The position numbers and the translations under genes were made by a program. A stretch of 7,557 bases of DNA from Planctomycetaceae bacterium (GTDB lineage Bacteria > Planctomycetota > Planctomycetia > Pirellulales > Pirellulaceae), in contig JAHEAM010000176.1 in assembly GCA_024642765.1 (NCBI GenBank), positions 1-7,557 on the forward strand, given 5' to 3'. This document shows positions 1 to 5,688 of the stretch, piece by piece (position 1 is the first letter of the stretch; every line of letters starts with the position of its first letter). The notes beneath the pieces are model-generated. The model was not told the origin of the DNA and searched no databases. It was given only the letters and a program-made list of their open reading frames with translations.

Positions 1-395
1 TGGCATTCGATGAGATTCGCAATTCCGTTGAATCACGAATTGGCAACTTAATGAATGCCCAAGGCGTTGATCGTAAAAATATACAAATTGATTTTGTATT
101 GGAAAGACCGCTGAGCGAATTCTCGAAGTCAATTGGTCTTTGGGGTAAGTTCGACCAGTGGTCTGGCAATCATAGCGGCGCCGCTATCGCAATCTTGTCA
201 GGACTTGCGCTCTGTGTTGTTTTGGGCCTTTCTGCCAAACGCAAATCGCCCACAAGGAAATCCGCCATGGATAAAACCTCGCCTGAGGAAGCGCCTGATG
301 TTCACGAAATTCGCCAGCAAATTGATCGACTGATTGACAAAGATCCCGATGTGGTAGCCCAAGTTCTTCGTGAGTGGATCCACAAGGCCGGTTGA
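1..395 (+). CDS. fliF: Flagellar MS-ring protein FliF, C-terminal fragment (start outside window)
   Basis: The frame is open from base 3 to the TGA at 393-395, so the gene begins upstream and the ATG at 51 is only an internal Met. FliF forms the inner-membrane MS ring, which houses the export gate and carries the FliG switch ring. Visible here are the end of the periplasmic part (about 3-176), one membrane helix at about 177-230 (GAAIAILSGLALCVVLGL) followed by basic AKRK, a polar linker, and a last helix at about 300-383 with IRQQIDRLIDKDPD and VLREWIHKAG. That tail resembles the FliG-binding end of FliF proteins (acidic/DP helix, then LRxW). The cytoplasmic tail, about 54 residues, is shorter than in enterobacterial FliF. 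A neighbouring run of export-gate genes supports the call. Most of the protein is unseen, so other MS-ring-like proteins cannot be fully excluded. Confidence 0.82.
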   Translation, partial: AFDEIRNSVESRIGNLMNAQGVDRKNIQIDFVLERPLSEFSKSIGLWGKFDQWSGNHSGAAIAILSGLALCVVLGLSAKRKSPTRKSAMDKTSPEEAPDVHEIRQQIDRLIDKDPDVVAQVLREWIHKAG

Positions 396-542
396 TAGCA
401 CTACCACTAGGCTTAAATTCCCTTCAAAAGCCAAGTGGTCTTGCAAGTATTCAGACATTCCGCGAAAAGCCAATTGCAAAGTGATTTTTGTTTCTTTACC
501 GCTAATGTTTAGGCGCATCGATTCCTTATCAGAATCGGCAGG
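396..542. other. Intergenic gap fliF-fliO with a hairpin next to the fliO start
   Basis: No convincing coding frame lies in these 147 bases; open frames on either strand encode low-complexity shadow peptides. An inverted repeat, CGATTC (519-524) and GAATCG (532-537) with a 7-base loop, ends just before the fliO start, and its last G is the first base of GGCAGG (537-542). It has no following T-run, so it does not look like an intrinsic terminator. The 9-mer AAAAGCCAA occurs twice (426-434 and 465-473), each followed by a TTGCAA element (441-446 and 474-479). I found no convincing sigma-70, sigma-54 or sigma-28 promoter by eye. Confidence 0.5.
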
Positions 543-1280
543 ATGTCGATCAAAATGAACAAAAAAAGTCAATTTCGTTCGAAATGGTTGAGCAAGTCAA
601 GAGTCGCACTTTTTGTTTTCGCGTTTCTGTTGAGCGCAACAGAAACTGCATTGCTTGTTGCGGCAGAAGATACATGGGTTAATCCGCACCAAAGCAACGT
701 GGCAACAACCTCGCAGACCTTGGGTGAGTCACCGGCAGGTTCCATTGAGTCACAGCGCGAGGTTGTCGCGGGATTTTCTAATCCGCTCACGTCAGAAAAA
801 GCCGAAGAACTGAAGCGTTTTTTTTCAACATCATTTGCAAATATGGAATGGAAAAAAATGGTCGCTAGTTTGTCACTAGTGTTAGGCGGCTATTTGGCGT
901 TCCTGTGGATCATGCGACTGTTATCGCCACAACGCCGTGGCGTTTTGCCCAAGCAAGTCGTCGAAATTGTCGGCACGACGCGTTTCAATTCAAAACATAA
1001 TCTTCAACTCGTCCGACTCGGCAACAAATTGTTGCTGTTGCTCGTTGGCTCCGAAGGCACACAATCAATTGGCGAAGTGACCGACCCTGATGAAGTTGAA
1101 ATGTTGGTCGCAATGTGCAATCCAACGTCAAGCCGAAAATCGCTCGCATCAAATCGAGCGCGACCGGTGGCCGCTCGCGCAACGCCACCAGCCAATTCCA
1201 ACGCAATGATGGATCAATTTGTTGCTACCCTACAAAGAGCGTTTCAGAGTTCAGGAGGTAAGACTGAATATGAAGCTTGA
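543..1280 (+). CDS. fliO: FliO-like flagellar export gate assembly protein
   Basis: FliO is a membrane protein that stabilises FliP during assembly of the flagellar export gate. This 245-residue product has a basic N-terminus and a hydrophobic signal/anchor stretch (about 20-40), a polar Ser/Thr-rich segment (about 42-100), a membrane helix (about 107-127), then a compact cytoplasmic domain (about 136-192). That domain has the FliO pattern: VVEIVGTTRFNSKHNLQLVRLGN-type strands (read in parts), a run of Leu, then GEVTDPDEVEML. The tail is Ala/Arg/Asn-rich and looks disordered. FliO proteins are poorly conserved, so the call also rests on position directly before fliP. The start is uncertain: ATG 543 abuts AGG at 540-542, leaving no spacing, while ATG 555 has that AGG 12 bases upstream. 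Either start keeps the signal segment. It is longer than enterobacterial FliO (about 120 residues) because of the N-terminal signal and polar segment. The last 11 bases overlap fliP. Confidence 0.75.
   Translation: MSIKMNKKSQFRSKWLSKSRVALFVFAFLLSATETALLVAAEDTWVNPHQSNVATTSQTLGESPAGSIESQREVVAGFSNPLTSEKAEELKRFFSTSFANMEWKKMVASLSLVLGGYLAFLWIMRLLSPQRRGVLPKQVVEIVGTTRFNSKHNLQLVRLGNKLLLLLVGSEGTQSIGEVTDPDEVEMLVAMCNPTSSRKSLASNRARPVAARATPPANSNAMMDQFVATLQRAFQSSGGKTEYEA
1253..1259 (+). promoter_or_regulatory. Strong Shine-Dalgarno site that sets the fliP start
   Basis: AGGAGGT lies inside the 3' end of fliO, 10 bases before the ATG at 1270. It is the best ribosome-binding site in the window. It favours ATG 1270 over the upstream in-frame start at 1219, whose product would carry 17 extra charged residues before the signal peptide. 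Confidence 0.75.
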
Positions 1281-2232
1281 ATTTCCACATTCAATGTTCA
1301 TTTGCCTATCAACTCTTTTGCTGACTCTCGCTTTCGTCAACGTCAGTTTCCCACAGGTATGTGTTGCTTGCCAAGACATCGTGATGAACCAACCGGGACG
1401 TGTTGACGGGCCGGTCACAACCGAACCGAATTCCGTCCCGGCACTTTCTGCCCCAACACTGGGGACGGCAACTTTTTTGGACTCGAACAACTCAGATTGG
1501 CTTCAAGATAGGACTGTTGATCTGTTGGCAGGACAAGCCGACCAGATTTCCGGCGACTTGCAAAAGCGAGGGTCGACAGTTCAAACGGCGATTTCGATTG
1601 CCGCCCTAAGTCTGGCCCCGATTCTTTTGCTAATGACCACGTGTTACGTACGGTTGTTTGTTGTGTTGGGATTGTTGCGTCAAGCGATCGGCGCGCAACA
1701 GTTGCCGTCGAATCAGGTCATCACGGCACTCAGCTTTTTCGTGACCCTGTTGGTCATGACACCGGTTTGGCAACAAATCAAAACCGAGGCCATTGATCCG
1801 GCGTATCAATCGGACGGCAGTTTTGACTGGCGCTTCGCCATGGAGAAAGGGATCACGCCTTTGAAAACGTTTATGTCGCGCCAAATCGAGTTAGCGGGAA
1901 ATGAAGAAGCCGTAATAGTATTTTATCGTCACCAAGCGTCGAAGTCAGTTGCGACAATGGCACCGGAATCGATTTCTGATGCACCCGTCCAAGTGATCTT
2001 GCCGGCTTTTTTGATCAGCGAACTAAAGGTCGCGTTTTTGTTGGGCTTTCAAGTTTACCTGCCGTTTTTAGTTCTAGATTTGGTTGTGTCTTCGCTGACC
2101 GTTTCAATGGGGATGGTAATGATGCCGCCGTCGATGGTCAGTTTGCCGCTAAAGTTGATCTTGTTCGTAATGGTCGATGGTTGGAATCTCGTCATTGGGA
2201 TGCTGTTACAAAGTTTTGGAACCGTGATTTAG
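1270..2232 (+). CDS. fliP: Flagellar export gate channel protein FliP
   Basis: FliP is the main subunit of the FliP5-FliQ4-FliR1 export channel in the inner membrane. The 320-residue product starts at ATG 1270, with AGGAGGT upstream, and opens with a signal peptide (about 9-28). The family core runs from about 108 to 320: SIAALSLAPILLLMTTCYVR, VVLGLLRQAIG, LPSNQVITALSFFVTLLVMTP, then a soluble segment, then ILPAFLISELKVAFLLGF, LPFLVLDLVVSSLTVSMGM and MMPPSMVSLPLKLILFVMVDGW. The last motif is diagnostic of the FliP/SctR family. A polar segment at about 30-105 between signal peptide and core, holding C31 and C34, makes it about 75 residues longer than enterobacterial FliP (245). The sequence around those cysteines does not fit a lipobox. 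The virulence homologue SctR is the alternative, but FliO, and the FliF tail next to it, favour the flagellar assignment. Confidence 0.96.
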   Translation: MKLEFPHSMFICLSTLLLTLAFVNVSFPQVCVACQDIVMNQPGRVDGPVTTEPNSVPALSAPTLGTATFLDSNNSDWLQDRTVDLLAGQADQISGDLQKRGSTVQTAISIAALSLAPILLLMTTCYVRLFVVLGLLRQAIGAQQLPSNQVITALSFFVTLLVMTPVWQQIKTEAIDPAYQSDGSFDWRFAMEKGITPLKTFMSRQIELAGNEEAVIVFYRHQASKSVATMAPESISDAPVQVILPAFLISELKVAFLLGFQVYLPFLVLDLVVSSLTVSMGMVMMPPSMVSLPLKLILFVMVDGWNLVIGMLLQSFGTVI

Positions 2233-2247
2233 CCGAGCACTAACGAT

Positions 2248-2553
2248 ATGGATGCACAAGCTGCGATTGACCTTGGCCGCGAGGCAATATGGAGTGGACT
2301 AATATCAATCGGCCCAATTCTGTTGGTTGGTTTGCTAGCCACGATTGGCCTGGGTGTCTTGCAGTCGATGTTTCAAGTTCACGAGTCGGCGATTGCAACC
2401 ATTCCAAAGCTCGCGCTCATGCTGCTGACCATCATGCTGTGCTTGCCATGGCTCTCAGATCGAATGGTTGATTTGGGTAGGCGACACTTCGAACGCCCTT
2501 TGATGATGTCAGGTTCAAATAGCAATGCAAGTTCGAGCAGCCATAGAGAATAA
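2248..2553 (+). CDS. fliQ: Flagellar export gate protein FliQ
   Basis: FliQ is a small two-helix hairpin protein that packs around FliP and FliR in the export channel. The 101-residue product shows helix one at about 15-40 (GLISIGPILLVGLLATIGLGVLQ), the conserved short loop SMFQVHESAIATIPK, and helix two at about 53-70. The family pattern GxxQxxxQxxExxxxxxPK is recognisable as LGVLQSMFQVHESAIATIPK. A Ser/Asn-rich tail (about 86-101) makes it slightly longer than the usual 85-90 residues. It starts 15 bases after fliP with no clear Shine-Dalgarno sequence, which suggests translation coupled to fliP. Confidence 0.95.
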   Translation: MDAQAAIDLGREAIWSGLISIGPILLVGLLATIGLGVLQSMFQVHESAIATIPKLALMLLTIMLCLPWLSDRMVDLGRRHFERPLMMSGSNSNASSSSHRE

Positions 2554-2562
2554 CGGTCGAAC

Positions 2563-3306
2563 GTGGATTTATTGTTTTCCAATCTACTGGTTGTGATTCG
2601 CGTCGCAGCGGCCGTGATGGTTGCACCGATGTTTTTCAGCCGTTTCGTTCCCTTAAGTTTTCGTGTTCCTGCTGCGATCGTTATTGGGCTGGCCGTTTGC
2701 ATGATGGTGTCAGGTGACATTGTTTCTGTAAATGCAGCCGATGGTATTGCAAGATTGATTGTTACTGAAACGTTCCTGGGACTATTGTTAGGCGGCGGTG
2801 TGGCTCTGGTATTTTCCAGCGTCAATTTGGTCGGTGAAGTGATAACGCATATGACGGGAATGCGGTGGATGGCTGACAAGTACGCATCGGACGAAATGCC
2901 TCCTGCAGAGCGTCTGTTGTGGTTCGTTTCGCTCAGTGCGTTCATCTTGTTGCGCGGCCCCGAGTGCTTTTTACTGCAGCTTGTGGACACGTTTCATTCC
3001 ATTCCAATCGGGGGGAGAAATGCGTTTGAATCCCATTTGGAAACGGTGACCATGCTGTTGCACCATTGCCTGTGGTTATCGCTATATACGTTGGGCCCGA
3101 TTCTCGCAACATTCTACGCATGCTCCTTGTTGCTCGCGCTCCTGACGCGACTCATTCCACAGTTGAATGGTGTTTTTTCAGGTTTGAACATAAATGTCAT
3201 TTTGTTTTGGGGCGCACTTTTTTTGACGATCAGTGGAGGAGTTTGGATTTTGCAAGATGACCCCGCTAGCCTGTCGCGCTTGCTTGTGCCATCAATTGCG
3301 AAGTAA
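2563..3306 (+). CDS. fliR: Flagellar export gate protein FliR
   Basis: FliR is the single-copy subunit that caps the FliP ring in the export channel. The 247-residue product begins with GTG at 2563, nine bases after the fliQ stop; no ATG is placed to give the conserved N-terminus, which supports GTG. The chain is largely membrane-embedded, with helices at about 2-24, 34-50, 65-95, 118-140, 165-198 and 208-232. Family hallmarks are RVAAAVMVAPMFFSRFVP, VPAAIVIGLAV, TETFLGLLLGGGVALVF and, near the end, LTRLIPQLNGVFSGLNINV, matching the usual RxxPQxNvfxxGxPxki region. The common QxG and DP residues of the mid-protein are replaced by MTGMRW and KYASDEMPP, a divergent but in-frame variant. Length is close to the family norm of about 260. 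Confidence 0.95.
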   Translation: MDLLFSNLLVVIRVAAAVMVAPMFFSRFVPLSFRVPAAIVIGLAVCMMVSGDIVSVNAADGIARLIVTETFLGLLLGGGVALVFSSVNLVGEVITHMTGMRWMADKYASDEMPPAERLLWFVSLSAFILLRGPECFLLQLVDTFHSIPIGGRNAFESHLETVTMLLHHCLWLSLYTLGPILATFYACSLLLALLTRLIPQLNGVFSGLNINVILFWGALFLTISGGVWILQDDPASLSRLLVPSIAK

Positions 3307-3324
3307 CTAATCGTGTCTTTCTCA

Positions 3325-3332
3325 AAGGGGGG
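3325..3332 (+). promoter_or_regulatory. G-rich Shine-Dalgarno-like site for flhB
   Basis: AAGGGGGG sits 8 bases before the ATG at 3341. It is not the consensus AGGAGG, but a run of G can pair with the CCUCC of 16S rRNA through one G-U pair. It supports the ATG at 3341 as the flhB start. Confidence 0.5.
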
Positions 3333-3340
3333 CTAATAAC

Positions 3341-4108
3341 ATGAATGAAGAACGTGACGAAGCTACGATGGCGCCGACGCCCAACCGAATCAAGCGTGCT
3401 GCGGAACACGGAATGGTTCCATACAGTTCGCAGTTGGCGACCGCTATTCAGTTCTTTGTGGGGCTCTATGTTCTTTGGTTATGTGTTGGTCTAATTGGTA
3501 GTTCGATTTCAGAATACACGACGGGACTATGGACTTCGGCCGCGATTGGAACTAGTGGAATTTCTTTGAACTTTGTCGAGGGGCTCCAGAAATTGGCTTT
3601 GGTCATGGTTGCAATTGGTGCGGTGGTTGTCGTGGTTGCAGTCGGAAGCCAAATTCTGCAAAAGGGATTTGTCTTGCCGAGACGCCAGTTATTTGACCTG
3701 AGTGGATTGAGTCCTTTCGGGCGCAAACAAACGATGAGTATATTGGATCGCTGCAAAGTTTTTGCACTGCGAATTGTCCAAGCTGGATTGATTAGCGTCG
3801 TGCTCTGGAATGTTACCAAAAACTTTTGGCCAGATATCATCGGGTTGTGGCAGCGGTCTGGCAATCATTGGTTGGATCAAATGATTGCGATAGTGTTTGG
3901 GCCGGGGTTGATTGTCGCCGCTGCGTTTTTGTTACTTGCGACGACGGATTATGGGTTGCGTCGCGTCCGACATTGGCAGCAACTCAAAATGACTCCCGAA
4001 GAATTTCGAGAAGAGAATCGTATGGAAGAGGGGCATCCAGATATCAAACGTCAGCGCAGGCAACGCCAAGCGGACCTGCGGGCCATTGGTATTCGGCGAA
4101 CAACTTAG
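3341..4108 (+). CDS. flhB: FlhB export gate protein lacking the C-terminal autocleavage domain
   Basis: FlhB wraps the FliPQR channel in the membrane and, through its cytoplasmic domain, docks substrates and switches export from rod/hook to filament proteins. This 255-residue product has the family N-terminus (EATMAPTPNRIKRAAEHGMVPYS, read in parts, equivalent to EKTExPTPKRLxxAREKGQVPxS), four membrane helices at about 33-55, 82-106, 141-163 and 183-203, and the linker helix with MTPEEFREENRMEEGHPDIK followed by a basic run. It then stops at TAG 4106-4108 in RRTT. Typical FlhB has about 350-380 residues, with an NPTH motif where the chain cuts itself. Judged against remembered Salmonella FlhB, the stop falls about ten residues before the NPTH Asn. 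No frame downstream restores it. It may be a partner of a separately encoded FlhB C-domain, a lineage-specific short form, or a decayed gene. The membrane part looks intact, which argues against a random pseudogene. Confidence 0.9.
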   Translation: MNEERDEATMAPTPNRIKRAAEHGMVPYSSQLATAIQFFVGLYVLWLCVGLIGSSISEYTTGLWTSAAIGTSGISLNFVEGLQKLALVMVAIGAVVVVVAVGSQILQKGFVLPRRQLFDLSGLSPFGRKQTMSILDRCKVFALRIVQAGLISVVLWNVTKNFWPDIIGLWQRSGNHWLDQMIAIVFGPGLIVAAAFLLLATTDYGLRRVRHWQQLKMTPEEFREENRMEEGHPDIKRQRRQRQADLRAIGIRRTT

Positions 4109-4368
4109 TCGACAAAAGTATGGGGTCGATCCTTGGTCCATTAACTTAGGAACGGTCCTGAAATAAAATCCCGAATTTACGGCACATTACATCGTTGCCG
4201 AATTTTGGGGGGAGTTGTGTTTAGTTCTTGTTCATGCCACTGCTCTGCGATTCAAATGCCAGAAATGGGCAAATGATTAAGTAATTCGGCTGGATGGCAA
4301 TGATTCAGTAATGCACAAAGGGCCAATAGAGACAAGCATAAATCGGGAAATTATTCTGGGACAACTCC
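4109..4368. other. Intergenic region between convergent flhB and sulfotransferase genes
   Basis: Stop codons interrupt all three + frames, and no protein-like reading was found in these 260 bases. A weak inverted repeat, CGGCA (4180-4184) and TGCCG (4196-4200) with an 11-base loop, is followed by AATTTT and a G-run, a poor terminator candidate for flhB. GGAGTTGT (4211-4218) and ACAACTCC (4361-4368) are exact inverted copies 158 bases apart end to end, the second touching the sulfotransferase stop. The direct repeat at 4268-4312 is listed separately. Confidence 0.5.
4268..4312. repeat. Imperfect 17-18 base direct repeat pair
   Basis: GGCAAATGATTAAGTAAT (4268-4285) recurs as GGCAATGATTCAGTAAT (4296-4312). 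The copies differ by one missing A and one A/C change and are 28 bases apart start to start. The spacer is short and unrelated. Role unknown; it could be a protein-binding pair or a slippage duplication. Confidence 0.6.
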
Positions 4369-5487
4369 TCAGTGCTCATAACCGAAGCGTTTCATGTAGC
4401 CATGCCAGTGTGTGGAGATTTCTTGCTGAAACGATGCATCTTTTGTATTTCCAGACGGCTTGACCGAACGCGTTGACTCGAAATAGTCAGCGATTTTTGG
4501 TAATAACGTTTCACATCCCTTGAGGTCCAATTCGGAATAGACGCGTTCGGTAACGGCTTGCGGGTCGGCGATCAGGTCCTCGAAACGGATTTCCACTAGT
4601 TGATTGGGTTCTAATCCCGTCACTTGTTCATCGTAGTGTTGGTACAGCCATGTTTGTTCGGCGAAGATATACTCCATTAGTTGTTGATCGGAATACTTGG
4701 GAATCTGAAAACCTTGTGTCCAATCCAGGGCTCGCCAGAGTTTCATCGTCGAAGGCACGATTTGAAACGGATGCCGCGAAATGTGAACAAAACGTGCGCC
4801 GGGGAATTGTCGTGCAAGTTGTTCGATCCGCGCCGTGTGCGGCGGCGATTTGAGAATCAAACGCTTGCGGTAGTTTGCCGTCAAAACCTGGAGAAAGTAC
4901 AACATTGCCCGATCGATCGACCTTGAATATCTTCGAACGTTGTCTTGCATGTCGCCAGCGGGAAGTTCAAAGCGACGATTCGGAAAAGCGACCTTGCGAT
5001 ACATGGTCGGCGCATCGAGCGAGATCAACGCAAAATCATCTTCTTGGGGACTGTGGGCGTCGAGTGACATGCCATCCATTGGGCGCTTGCCAGGGAGCAA
5101 GGCATTGAGTACGGGCTTCAGAAACCATTTAGTCACCGCCGAGTGTGTCGGCGTGAACGCATCAAATGTGCTTGGACAAGAGAACTGATCATCCAAGGTC
5201 AACAACTCATGCATCAGCGTTGTGCCACTTCGCCAATGACCAATAATAAAAATTGGTGGTGCGATCAATTTGGTCTTCTTGATTTTCCTACCGTAAAGAA
5301 CATCTTGTAGGCAGCCAAAAAAAGAATTGATAATACAGACGCCCGTTCCCAAAACGGCCATTGGAATACGAAGAGGATGAATCTGAAATTGATTTTCAGC
5401 CAGCAATCGATAGTACGACTGGAGTCGCATGCCATTCCAAAAACGGGGAGCCCAAGGCGGATAGCTGTTTTGTGGTTTGGTAGGCAT
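4369..5487 (-). CDS. PAPS-dependent sulfotransferase family protein
   Basis: Proteins of this family move a sulfuryl group from PAPS to a carbohydrate, lipid or other acceptor. With the ATG at 5487 the product is 372 residues. It has PRFWNGM at 14-20, a hydrophobic stretch at about 41-64, the 5'-phosphosulfate loop PIFIIGHWRSGTT (78-90, core GHWRSGTT at 83-90), LKSPPH at 212-217, the 3'-phosphate motif VHISRHPFQIVPS (234-246, with Arg238 and Ser246), and FED at 302-304. The acceptor cannot be read from sequence. The start is chosen because planctomycete relatives, as I remember them, begin 10-20 residues before PRFW. Non-ATG starts at GTG 5553 and TTG 5565 would add 22 or 26 residues, and an in-frame stop lies just upstream of those. 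It converges on flhB and follows the SNF2 gene on the same strand after 190 bases with hairpins, so it probably has its own transcript. Confidence 0.88.
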   Translation of the reverse strand: MPTKPQNSYPPWAPRFWNGMRLQSYYRLLAENQFQIHPLRIPMAVLGTGVCIINSFFGCLQDVLYGRKIKKTKLIAPPIFIIGHWRSGTTLMHELLTLDDQFSCPSTFDAFTPTHSAVTKWFLKPVLNALLPGKRPMDGMSLDAHSPQEDDFALISLDAPTMYRKVAFPNRRFELPAGDMQDNVRRYSRSIDRAMLYFLQVLTANYRKRLILKSPPHTARIEQLARQFPGARFVHISRHPFQIVPSTMKLWRALDWTQGFQIPKYSDQQLMEYIFAEQTWLYQHYDEQVTGLEPNQLVEIRFEDLIADPQAVTERVYSELDLKGCETLLPKIADYFESTRSVKPSGNTKDASFQQEISTHWHGYMKRFGYEH

Positions 5488-5642
5488 TAACTCTTTGTGG
5501 TTCGACCTGCCATTTTTTACAGGCGGAAGGAGTTCGGGTTCGATACTGCACACGTCTAGACTCAAGTGATGAATGCCAAATGTTCGGGCAAATTTCGATT
5601 GGGATCAAGCAACCGGTTGTAGAACAATTTTCGCTGAATGAT

Positions 5643-5688
5643 TGCTCAAGATGCAACGCAGCATTTGAGCAGGTTAATTATCCTGCTC
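5643..5688 (-). terminator. Two overlapping, mutually exclusive hairpins at the end of the SNF2 gene
   Basis: Read on the minus strand, GAGCAGG (5688-5682) pairs with CCTGCTC (5673-5667) around an 8-base loop that contains the SNF2 stop codon. The second arm overlaps TGCTCAA (5671-5665), which pairs instead with TTGAGCA (5649-5643). That second stem continues with ATGC (5664-5661) and GCAT (5654-5651), with one bulged base and a 6-base loop. The five shared bases, TGCTC, mean only one hairpin can form fully. Neither is followed by a T-run, so termination is a guess; transcript-end protection or a switch are other options. Confidence 0.5.

Noticed and set aside
198..572. 124-residue minus-strand frame across the end of fliF and the gap
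   Set aside because: It overlaps the conserved FliF membrane helix and FliG-binding tail, and its product shows no recognisable feature.
1219..1269. Upstream in-frame start for fliP
   Set aside because: It would add a charged 17-residue leader before the signal peptide, and ATG 1270 has a consensus ribosome site at the right distance.
2379..2990. 203-residue open frame on the minus strand
   Set aside because: It lies across fliQ and fliR, which match their families throughout. Its product is low-complexity, Thr/Ser/Asn-rich and resembles no known protein.
1270..4108. Virulence-type (injectisome) secretion genes instead of flagellar genes
   Set aside because: A FliO-like gene before fliP and a FliF tail with its FliG-binding helix point to a flagellum.
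3826..4149. Second + frame over the end of flhB, considered as a frameshifted FlhB C-terminus
   Set aside because: Its product is rich in Arg, Ser and Trp and has no NPTH or other FlhB-like motif, while the flhB frame stays convincing up to its stop.
4180..4200. Intrinsic terminator after flhB
   Set aside because: The stem is only 5 bp with an 11-base loop and is followed by a short T-run and then G-rich sequence, too weak to call.
5396..5656. 86-residue minus-strand frame across the sulfotransferase N-terminus
   Set aside because: It is out of frame with the PRFW-containing start of the sulfotransferase and looks like a shadow.
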